From contig NZ_LMQC01000012.1 in assembly GCF_001424485.1 (NCBI RefSeq), positions 809,980 to 873,979 of the forward strand: a stretch of 64,000 nucleotides of DNA. The letters run 5' to 3'. The translations under genes and the position numbers were made by a program. Shown in pieces: positions 1 through 7,907 of the stretch. The notes below the pieces were generated by a model. It had not been told where the DNA came from, did not search any database, and worked only from the letters and a program-made list of their open reading frames with translations. This stretch comes from Modestobacter sp. Leaf380. Its GTDB lineage: Bacteria; Actinomycetota; Actinomycetes; Mycobacteriales; Geodermatophilaceae. Each line of letters begins with the position of its first letter. Within the stretch, counting starts at the first letter, position 1.

Positions 1-1198
1 CCGCAGCCTCCGCGGCCGCTGCCTCGGCGCGTGCGGCCATCCGGGCCCGCTGCGGCACGACGACGTACTTCGGGTCCTTGGACGACGCCATGCCGGCGTC
101 GAACACCCCGAACCGGGTCAGCGCCGAGCCCGCGGCCAGCAGCACACCGGAGGCGACCGCGCCCCAACGCCGGCCGCCCAGGACCGCCGCGCCGACCGCA
201 CCGGTCGCGGTGCAGGCCTTCGCCAGGCGCAGCAGCGTCCCGGCCCGGCCGATGTGGAAGGGCTCGGAGACGATGCCGTGGTCGTGCTCCACCTTGTGCA
301 TCGCCACCAGCTCGACCGCGGCACCGACCACGGCGGCCTTGCGGGCCGGGCCGGCCTGGTCGACCGGCGTGAAGACCATCGACAGGCCACCACCGGCGGC
401 GAGCCCGGAGCCGGTGAACACGAACGGCAGCTGGTCGCCGGGCTCGTGCCAGGACGGCGTCGCGGTGTTGGCCAGCAGCACCGCGGTGTAGGCCGCCATC
501 GGCCCCCCGAACGCCGCTCCCGCGACACCCACCGTCCGGCGCAGCCCCACGGACCGCACCAGCCGCGGGACCCAGCCCGACGAGCCGCGCACCGCGGGGA
601 CCTGGCCCAGCAGGTGCAGGGCCGCCGTGGCACCGGTGAACGCGCTGAACGGGGACAGGATGTAGGAGCCCACGCTCAGCGGCGACGTCGGCTTGAACAC
701 CCGCAGCATGTGCAGGAACCGCTCCGGCCGTCCCAGGTCGTGGATCAGGAAGCCGACCGAGGCGATCGCCCCGCCACCGGCGATGAGGTGCGCGGTCCGG
801 GCGAGCGCCGGGCGGTCGGTGAACTCGGCCATCGCGCCCAGCACCGAGGCCGAGCCGGCCGCACCACCCAGGAACAGGTAGAGCGGCACGTCCGGGGTCT
901 TCCAGACGGCGGACTTCACGATCTGCCGGCCGTAGTAGGACTGGAAGTCCGCGTCGCCGACCGTCGGGTCGCCGTCGCGGGCACCACCGCGGCGGCCACC
1001 GCCCTTGCGCTTGCGCTTCTCCCGCTTCAGCGCGGAGGGGCCGTCGGCCTTGCGCCAGCCGCCGCCCGGCGTCGCCACCCCGGAGGTGCCCGGGCGGTGG
1101 TCCAGCGGTGCGTCGACGGCCTCGGCGGGCACCCCGGTCTCCGACAGACCCGGGCTCTGCTCCTGGGTCACCTCCGGGCCGTGCTGCGGGCCGGTCAC
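1..1198 (-). CDS. NrfD-like membrane subunit of formate dehydrogenase (3' end beyond window)
   Basis: Multi-pass membrane protein of the NrfD/polysulfide reductase family, expected to anchor the dehydrogenase and pass electrons to quinone. The GTG start at 1198 shares a GTGA overlap with the stop of fdhB, so it is translationally coupled. About 399 residues are visible with no stop before the window edge. After a charged, flexible N-terminus with a Lys/Arg/Gly-rich stretch (around residues 60-72) come several hydrophobic segments, with motifs such as VPLYLFLGGAAG and HDLGRPERF that are typical of NrfD proteins. The last visible residues are an Ala/Glu-rich tail. The role is inferred from family resemblance and position after fdhA-fdhB. 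Confidence 0.8.
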   Translation of the reverse strand, partial: MTGPQHGPEVTQEQSPGLSETGVPAEAVDAPLDHRPGTSGVATPGGGWRKADGPSALKREKRKRKGGGRRGGARDGDPTVGDADFQSYYGRQIVKSAVWKTPDVPLYLFLGGAAGSASVLGAMAEFTDRPALARTAHLIAGGGAIASVGFLIHDLGRPERFLHMLRVFKPTSPLSVGSYILSPFSAFTGATAALHLLGQVPAVRGSSGWVPRLVRSVGLRRTVGVAGAAFGGPMAAYTAVLLANTATPSWHEPGDQLPFVFTGSGLAAGGGLSMVFTPVDQAGPARKAAVVGAAVELVAMHKVEHDHGIVSEPFHIGRAGTLLRLAKACTATGAVGAAVLGGRRWGAVASGVLLAAGSALTRFGVFDAGMASSKDPKYVVVPQRARMAARAEAAAAEAA

Positions 1199-2286
1199 CG
1201 CCGGCGTCCCAGGAACGAGGTCACCGCGATGCCGACCAGCATCGCGGCCGCACCGGCGGCGTGCCGCCACATCGAGGGCAGGTCTCGGGTGGTCACCACC
1301 GGGTCCGGCGGCAGGCCGTAGACCTCCGGCTCGTCCAGCAGCAGGAAGAAGGCCCCCGCTCCCCCGACGCCGTCGTCGGTGTCCCGGCCGTAGAGCCGCG
1401 CCGTCTCCACGCCCTGGCCCTGCAGGGTCGCCAGACGTGCGTCGGCCCGGGCCTGCAGCTCCTCCAGGTCGCCGAACTGGATCGACTGGGTGGGGCACGC
1501 CGTCGCGCAGGCCGGCTGCAGACCGTCGGTCAGCCGGTCGTAGCACATCGTGCACTTGAAGACCCGGCCGTCGTCCTTGCGCTGGTCGATCACGCCGTAC
1601 GGGCAAGCCGGCACGCAGTAGCCGCAGCCGTTGCAGATGTCGTCCTGCACGACGACGGTGCCGAACTCGGTCCGGAACAGCGCCCCGGTCGGGCACACGT
1701 CCAGGCAGCCGGCGTGCGTGCAGTGCTTGCAGACGTCGCTGGACATCAGCCAGCGGATCTCCCGGTCGGCCGACTGGGACGTCTGCGGGTCGAAGGAGGA
1801 CAGCGCCTGGGCGTTCAGCACGTCGTGCTGGGCCACCGTGGTGCCGTCCGCCGCCCCGTGCGACGGGGACTCGGCACTCCCGCAGGACCCGCCGCAGCCA
1901 CCGCCGCCGTCGGTGCCCTGGCCGGGTGCGGCGGGCAGCCCGATCGAGGGCATCGGCAGGTCCACGGCACGCGACTGCTCGACGAAGGCCACGTGCCGCC
2001 ACGAGTTCGCACCGAGCATGCCGGTGTTGTCGTAGGACATCCCGGACAGGCCCATGGCGTCACGGTTGCCGTCGGCGTCGTCCATCGGGAGCGTGTTCCA
2101 CTCCTTGCAGGCGACCTCGCAGGCCTTGCACCCGATGCACACGCTGGTGTCGGTGAAGAACCCGACCCGGGCCGGGTGGTCGTCCTCGTAGCCGGCCTCG
2201 CCGGTCACGTCGGGCAGTGGTCCGAAGAGCCTGTTCTCCGGGTCGTTCCCGGTGAACGCGGGGCTCGCGGAGCTGATGCTGGTCAC
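1195..2286 (-). CDS. Formate dehydrogenase iron-sulfur (beta) subunit
   Basis: Ferredoxin-like electron-transfer subunit of 363 aa that carries electrons from the catalytic subunit to the membrane subunit. Four cysteine clusters are visible in order: CIGCKACEVAC, CKHCTHAGCLDVCP, CNGCGYCVPACP and CTMCYDRLTDG followed by CATACP. These are the expected ligands of four [4Fe-4S] clusters. An insertion of about 60 residues, rich in Gly and Ser and containing extra cysteines, separates the first two clusters. A hydrophobic segment near the C-terminus (AAAMLVGIAVTSFLG) would anchor it in the membrane. GTG start at 2286 overlaps the fdhA stop by 4 nt, and its own stop overlaps the next gene in the same way, so the three genes form one coupled operon. 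Confidence 0.88.
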   Translation of the reverse strand: MTSISSASPAFTGNDPENRLFGPLPDVTGEAGYEDDHPARVGFFTDTSVCIGCKACEVACKEWNTLPMDDADGNRDAMGLSGMSYDNTGMLGANSWRHVAFVEQSRAVDLPMPSIGLPAAPGQGTDGGGGCGGSCGSAESPSHGAADGTTVAQHDVLNAQALSSFDPQTSQSADREIRWLMSSDVCKHCTHAGCLDVCPTGALFRTEFGTVVVQDDICNGCGYCVPACPYGVIDQRKDDGRVFKCTMCYDRLTDGLQPACATACPTQSIQFGDLEELQARADARLATLQGQGVETARLYGRDTDDGVGGAGAFFLLLDEPEVYGLPPDPVVTTRDLPSMWRHAAGAAAMLVGIAVTSFLGRRR

Positions 2287-5200
2287 GCTGTCCCCTCCCA
2301 GCTGTCGGACGGGCGGCGCTGCGTGGTCTCGGCTGCCGGCGCGTCCTCCCCCGTCATGTTCGTCTCCTCGACCGGGGAGCGCCCGCCGACGGGCACCCGG
2401 CCCGACTTCACCCCGGCCCGCTCGCGGTAGGACTCGACCAGGTCGACCAGGGCCGGACCCCGCGGGCGGCGTCCGGGCTGGATGTCGCAGGTGGCGACCT
2501 TGGACTCCTGGATGTGCACGTTGGGGTCCATCACGACGCCGAACAGGTCGTTGCCGCTGTCGCCGGTGGACAGGCCCTGCTCGCCCCAGTGGTACGGGAC
2601 GCCGATCTGGTGCACGACCTTCCCGCCGCCCACCTTGAGCGGACGCATCCGCTCGGTGACCAGCACCCGGGCCTCGATCGCCGTCCGGGCGCTGACCAGG
2701 GTGGCCCACCCGGCGTTCTCCAGCCCCCGCTCAGCGGCCAGCTGCGGGCTGACCTCGACGAAGAACTCCGGCTGCAGCTCGGACAGGTAGGGCAGCGTGC
2801 GGCTCATCCCGCCGGCGGTGTGGTGCTCGGTGAGCCGGTAGGTGGTGAACACGTACGGGTAGACCGGGCTGGTCGGCGGGTTGCTCCGGTTCCAGGCGGC
2901 CTCGATGACCTCCCGGCCCGGGTTGGCCTGCTGCTCGTAGAGCGCGTTGGGCACCGGGGACTCGTCGGGCTCGTAGTGCGTGGGCAGCGGCCCGTCCGCC
3001 AGCCCGGACGGCGCGAACAGCCACGCCTTCCCGTCGTTCTGCATGATGAACGCGTCGGCCCCGGAGATGCCGTCGGGCCCCGTCGCACCCGGCTCGGGCC
3101 GGTAGGACGGCGGCTTGGTCGCCTCGAAGTCCGGCACGTCGTGCCCGGTCCAGCGCTGCGCCTCCTCGTCCCACCAGACGTAGGCCTTGCGCTCGCTCCA
3201 CGGCTTGCCCTCGGCGTCCGCGGACGCGCGGTTGTAGAGCGTGCGGCGGTTCGCCGGCCACGCCCAGCCCCACTCGGCCGCCACCCAGTCCTGCTCGCGG
3301 CCGGGACGGCGCCGGTCGGACTGGTTGACCTCGTCGGCGTAGACGCCGGTGTAGATCCAGCAGCCGGCCGTCGTGGACCCGTCGTCCTTGAGCTCGGTGT
3401 AGGAGCTGAGCGTCCTGCCGTCGGGCCCGACGCCGTTGATCTCGCGCAGCACCGCCTCGGCACTGGGCTCGACCAGCGGGCCGTGCGTCGGGTAGTCCCA
3501 GGTCAGCGACAGCAGCGGGACGTCGCGCGGGTCGGTCGAGTCGGCGAGCCGCTCGCGCAGGATGCGGCCCAGGTGGAAGTAGAACCACAGGTCGCTGCGG
3601 GCGTCGTCCGGCGGCTGGACCGCCTGGCGGTGCCACTGCAGCAGCCGCTGGGTGTTGGTGAAGGTGCCTTCCTTCTCCGTGTGCGAGGCGGCGGGCATGA
3701 AGAAGACCTCGGTGCCGATCTGCTCGGTCACCAGCTCGCCGGTCTCGATCTCCGGTGCGGTCTTCCAGAAGGTCGCCGACTCGATCATCTGCAGGTCCCG
3801 GACGACGAGCCAGTCCAGGTTCGCCAGCCCCAGGCGCTGCATCTTGCCGTTCGCGTGGCCCACGGCCGGGTTCTCCCCGACCAGGAAGTAGCCGGGGATC
3901 TTGCCCTGGATCATGTCCGCGACCTGGCGGTAGGAGCCGTGGTCACCGTTGATCTTGGGCAGCATGTCGAAGGCGTAGTCGTTCTCCGCCGTCGCGGCGT
4001 CGCCGAACCAGGCCTTGAGCAGGCTGACCGTGTAGGACCGGGTGTTGCCCCAGAAGCCGGCCATCCGGTCCCCGACCGCGCAGTACTCGTCCAGGGACGT
4101 GTGCTCGGCGGCGTGCGGCATCGGCAGGTAGCCGGGCAGCAGGTTGTAGAGCGTCGGGATGTCGGTCGAGCCCTGGATGGAGGCGTGCCCGCGCAGCGCG
4201 AGGATGCCGCCGCCGGGACGGCCCATGTTCCCCAGCAGGGCCTGCAGGATGCCGGCGGTGCGGATGTACTGCACGCCCACGGTGTGGTGCGTCCAGCCCA
4301 CCGAGTAGACCCAGGCCGTCGTCCGCTCCCGGTTGCTGTTCGCCGTCACCGCGCGGGCGACGTCGAGGAACACCTCGGGCTCGATGCCGCACACGTCGGC
4401 GACCATCTGCGGGGTGTACCGGGCGAAGTGCCGCTTCATCACCTGGTAGACGCAGCGGGGGTGCTGCAGCGTCGGGTCGGTGCGCGGCTTGCCCACCGCG
4501 TCGGCGTCGGGCGCGGGCGGGTCGATCTCGTCGGTGCCGGTCGCCGAGGGCTCGTGCGCACCCTCGAACTGCCAGCTGGTCTTGTCGTAGCTGCTGGACT
4601 CGTCGTCCCAGCCGGAGAACAGGCCGCCCAGGTCCTCGGTGTCGACGAAGTCCTCACCGACGATGGAGGAGGCGTTGGTGAACGCCGTGACGTACTCGCG
4701 GAAGTCGAGCTCGTTCTCCAGGACGTAGGAGATCAGCCCACCCAGGAACGCGATGTCCGTGCCCACGCGCAGCGGCACGTGGGTGTCGGCCAGCGCGCTG
4801 GTCCGGGTGAAGCGCGGGTCGATGTGGATGACCTTGGCGCCCCGCGCCTTGGCCTCCATCACCCACTGGAACCCGACGGGATGGCACTCGGCCATGTTCG
4901 AGCCCTCGATGACGATGCAGTCGCTGTTGACCAGGTCCTGCTGGAAGTTCGTGGCCCCGCTTCTTCATCAGGTAGTTCTCTTCGTTGTCCAGCGTCGCGC
5001 CACCGAGGCTGGCCAGCCCCATGGTGCGGTTGACCCGCTGGTCACCGTCGAACTCCTGCCAGCCCTCCTCCCGGGCGGCGAGCACCCGGTCGGCGATCAT
5101 CTCCATCGCGACGTCGAGCTCCAGGTCCTCCCACTCCGTGCCGTAGGGACGGCGGTACTTGACCGTCGTCGTCCGGGTCGGGGAGGTGACCAGGGACTTG

Positions 5201-5493
5201 CTCGCGCTGCCCTTGGGGCAGAGGCGTCCGCGGCTGACCGGGGAGTCCGGGTCGCCCTCGATCTGCACGATCTGCTCGTCCTTGACGAACACCCGCTGGC
5301 CGCAGCCCACCGCGCAGTAGGGGCAGATGGACTTGACCACCCGGTCGGCGGTCGCCGTCCGGCTGGTGGTGTGTTCGGTCGCCTTGCTCCGCGCCGAGTG
5401 ACCGCGACCCAGGGGGTCGTCACCGGTCAGCTGGCGGTACAGCGGCCAGGAGTCGAGCCAGGTCTTCACCGCCTGGATGGTGCCACCGGTCAC
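2283..5493 (-). pseudogene. fdhA: Formate dehydrogenase catalytic (alpha) subunit, broken: internal deletion plus frameshift removes the active site
   Basis: Molybdopterin oxidoreductase of the FdhA/FdnG type. The N-terminal part (5493 to about 4960) has the [4Fe-4S] motif CPYCAVGCG and reads in frame to NEENYLMKK. The rest (about 4958 to 2283) resumes one frame away with GATNFQQDLVNSD and then MAECHPVGFQW. Intact homologues have about 32-33 residues between these two points, including the catalytic Sec or Cys followed by His in the sequence NQARx(U/C)H. Here that stretch is gone and the frame is shifted, so about 95-98 nt are missing. If the family member was a selenoprotein, the lost piece would also hold the UGA codon and its adjacent SECIS hairpin. 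As it stands the gene cannot make an active enzyme. The lesion may be real or an assembly collapse. Confidence 0.85.
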
Positions 5494-5557
5494 GCCGGCG
5501 TGCGCAGCGGGAGGGGCCTGCCGGGGGTCACCCTCGAGACCCCCGGGCCCGGCGGGG

Positions 5558-5818
5558 TCAGCCCCGGACGGGGTGCGGGGTCCGGAGCAGCAGGGCCAGC
5601 GCCGCCATCGCGACCACCCACCCCGCGACGATGAACAGGTCCCCCGCGTGCAGGCCGTGCGTCACGGTCAGCTGCAGGAGCACGGGGCCGTCGTTGGCGT
5701 ACCGGCCGGTCACCAGGAGGTAGGCGAACCCGGACACGACGAAGGCCGCGACGAGAGCACACAGCCACCGGACCACGGGTGAACGGTAGACGGCGCCGGG
5801 GTGGCCATCGTGTGCCAC
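5558..5818 (-). CDS. Small two-helix membrane protein of unknown function
   Basis: 86-aa protein from a GTG start at 5818. It has two clear hydrophobic segments, WLCALVAAFVVSGFAYLLV near residues 15-33 and IVAGWVVAMAALALLL near residues 60-75, joined by a short polar loop with THGLHAGD. It lies 64 nt upstream of fdhA on the same strand and could be a co-transcribed membrane partner of the dehydrogenase. I do not recognise the family. The start is uncertain because no strong ribosome binding site is visible and the frame stays open further upstream. Confidence 0.5.
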   Translation of the reverse strand: MAHDGHPGAVYRSPVVRWLCALVAAFVVSGFAYLLVTGRYANDGPVLLQLTVTHGLHAGDLFIVAGWVVAMAALALLLRTPHPVRG

Positions 5819-5953
5819 GGGACGCACGGGACACGGGGGGCGCGGGTCGCGCCGCGACACGCTGACGTCTCTGTACTCGGGTGCCTCCGGAGTGTCACGA
5901 TGCCGGTCGCCCGGGAGAGTGGTCCCGGACGGCACACATGGGGGCGCACGGCG

Positions 5954-6826
5954 ATGCCAGACCTGACCGAGACGCCCCGGCGGACCCTCCCCCCGGTCCC
6001 GCCCGTCACCCGGCGCCCGATCGACGCGCCGCGGCCCGGGGACAGCGGTCGACACGCTGCCGTCGACACCTCGGACGACGAGACGCGCGTCCACCCGCCC
6101 GTGACCGACCTGGTGGACTCGGGGCGGCACGCCGACCTCACCGGCGGGGTCGCGGCCGCCGTCGCCCGCGAGCCGTGGACGGACAGCTGGTCCGCCGGGC
6201 CGGAGACGGGCAGCTGGTCCACCGGCAGCGAGACGGGGCGGCACGCCGCCGTCGGCCCCGACGACGCGGACGACCTCTCCACCACCGGCTCGCACCGCGT
6301 CCTGGTCACCCGGCCCTCCCGGAGCCGCTGGGTCCCGGCCGGCGTGGGTGCCGGTGTCCTGGGCATCGTCGCCGCCGTCCTGATGACCAGCGGTTTCAGC
6401 AGCGGCGCCGCGGCCGGGCCGGCCACCGACGAGGCAGCCCGTACCGAGGCCGTCCCGACGACTGCCCCGGCGCCCACCACCACCGAGGCTCCGCTGCCCA
6501 CCCCGCCGATGAGCACCATCGTCATCAGCCCAGGCACCCCGGGGAGCGGGGGCAGTCAGCGGGCGACCTCCGCGAGCCGCACCTCGGCGTCCTCACCTGC
6601 ACCCCGTCCGGCGTCGGGCGCCCAGACGGCAGCGGTCACCCCTGCCCCGTCGACCGCGGAGACCCAGGGGACGCCGGGCGGCGGCCCGCCGATGGACACC
6701 GTCACCGAGGTCGTCCCCAGCCCCGGGTCGACGTCCCCCACCACGGAGCCCGTGGCGCCGACGGCCGGACCCACGAGCGAGCCGGTCGGCACGCCCCCGG
6801 CGCCCACGGGCCCGCCGACCCCCTGA
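5954..6826 (+). CDS. Single-pass membrane protein with Pro/Thr/Ser-rich external tail
   Basis: 290 aa from ATG 5954. Residues 1-115 form a charged, low-complexity cytoplasmic region with repeated GRHA(A/D) motifs (SGRHAAVD, SGRHADLT, TGRHAAVG). One transmembrane helix follows (VPAGVGAGVLGIVAAVLM, about residues 120-140). The last 145 residues are a Pro/Thr/Ser/Ala-rich tail with no cysteines, which looks like an extended wall-spanning or O-glycosylated segment. No enzyme motif is present and the function is unknown. The next gene on the same strand has the same architecture, so the two probably work at the cell surface together. Confidence 0.6.
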   Translation: MPDLTETPRRTLPPVPPVTRRPIDAPRPGDSGRHAAVDTSDDETRVHPPVTDLVDSGRHADLTGGVAAAVAREPWTDSWSAGPETGSWSTGSETGRHAAVGPDDADDLSTTGSHRVLVTRPSRSRWVPAGVGAGVLGIVAAVLMTSGFSSGAAAGPATDEAARTEAVPTTAPAPTTTEAPLPTPPMSTIVISPGTPGSGGSQRATSASRTSASSPAPRPASGAQTAAVTPAPSTAETQGTPGGGPPMDTVTEVVPSPGSTSPTTEPVAPTAGPTSEPVGTPPAPTGPPTP

Positions 6827-6832
6827 CCGCCC

Positions 6833-6847
6833 GGCGCCACTGGCGCC
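6833..6847 (+). terminator. Palindrome GGCGCCACTGGCGCC just after the stop codon
   Basis: A perfect 7+1+7 palindrome begins 7 nt after the stop of the preceding gene. It could fold as a short GC hairpin at the transcript end. There is no T-run, so it is only terminator-like. Confidence 0.3.
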
Positions 6848-6984
6848 CGAACACCGCGGGCGGTCCGACCGGCCCGGCGCCGACCACCCTCGGCGGGTCG
6901 CCGCGGAACACGCCGGGACGACTGGACCCCCGTCGGCCCAGCTCACTACCGTCGGTCACACACGAGCGACCGGGGGCAACACAC

Positions 6985-7551
6985 GTGGACCAGCAGACCC
7001 GTCGAGGCAGCTCCAGGGGGAGCACCCGCCGCAGCGGTCACCGCAGGGCGGCCCCCGGCCGTCGGGACCTGCGCTGGCTGCCGAAGGCGCTGGTCATCTG
7101 GACCCTGAGCTTCCTCGCCGTCCCGACCGTGGTCCTCGTGCACCAGGCGACCCAGGACGAACGGTCGCCGACGCCCACGGGAGTGGAGAACGCCGCGGAG
7201 ACCCAGGACGGGGCTCCCCCGCCGTCGCCGACGCCCACGGTCGTCCCGGCACCCTCCTCCGTCGTCCCGGCACCCACCTCACCGCTGGACGACGAGACCC
7301 CGGCGTCCACCACCACGCCGGCCGACGCGACGACGACGACACCCGAGCCGACCCCGGCGACCGTGACACCCGCCCCGAGCTCGAGCACGTCACCCGAGGC
7401 GTCACCCGACGCGGCGGACACCGAGACCCCCGCGTCGGGGGTCACGCCCCCGTCGGACACCCCCGGACCGACGGCGTCCTCGACGGCCGGCAGCACATCG
7501 GTCACCACCGCCCCCGCACCCACCTGCTCGGCGGGTTGCGGGAGCGACTGA
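6985..7551 (+). CDS. Single-pass membrane protein with Pro/Thr-rich tail ending in a Cys pair
   Basis: 188 aa. The GTG at 6985 follows a purine-rich stretch (cgggggc) at suitable spacing. A basic N-terminus (Arg/Ser/Gly-rich, residues 1-30) precedes one transmembrane segment, LVIWTLSFLAVPTVVLV (about residues 38-55). The remainder is a Pro/Thr/Ser-rich tail that ends in CSAGCGSD; the two closely spaced cysteines could form a terminal disulfide. It resembles the preceding gene in design but not in detailed sequence. The function is unknown. Confidence 0.55.
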   Translation: MDQQTRRGSSRGSTRRSGHRRAAPGRRDLRWLPKALVIWTLSFLAVPTVVLVHQATQDERSPTPTGVENAAETQDGAPPPSPTPTVVPAPSSVVPAPTSPLDDETPASTTTPADATTTTPEPTPATVTPAPSSSTSPEASPDAADTETPASGVTPPSDTPGPTASSTAGSTSVTTAPAPTCSAGCGSD

Positions 7552-7568
7552 CCGCAGATCCCGCCGGG

Positions 7569-7730
7569 TCAGCGAGTGGGCGTGTGCTCTCCCAGAGCGC
7601 CCGCGGCCCACAGGTCGACCTCGTGCCGGGCAGCGTCGTTCCGGTCGGCGATGCGCATGGCGGTGCCCATCCAGGCGCCGGCGGCGCAGGCGATCAACGA
7701 CCACGAGAGAACGAGCCAGAGCCACATCAT
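7569..7730 (-). CDS. 53-aa membrane protein
   Basis: Short ORF with ATG at 7730 and a plausible Shine-Dalgarno (cgaggtc) 5-6 nt upstream. The first 25 residues form one hydrophobic helix (MMWLWLVLSWSLIACAAGAW), followed by an amphipathic charged tail. It diverges from the cyclic-di-GMP gene at 7908. No family is recognised. The good ribosome binding site and the hydrophobic-then-polar layout make it likely to be real. Confidence 0.5.
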   Translation of the reverse strand: MMWLWLVLSWSLIACAAGAWMGTAMRIADRNDAARHEVDLWAAGALGEHTPTR

Positions 7731-7907
7731 CGGGACCTCGCGGTTGGGAGTGGTGGTGCGTGTGGGGCGAATGTAGTGGTCTGCGTCTCTTCCCCCTGCA
7801 CCGACCCGCCGAAACGTGTAACGCATCGGTGACCCTGAGTTCCCCCATCGGGTGACTCGTCGCCCCTGTCGCTCCACCTGGCCCTCCGGACACCCGAGAG
7901 TGAGTGC

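Noticed and set aside
2283..5493. Functional selenocysteine readthrough in fdhA
   Set aside because: There is no in-frame TGA to read through; the active-site region is missing and the frame changes.
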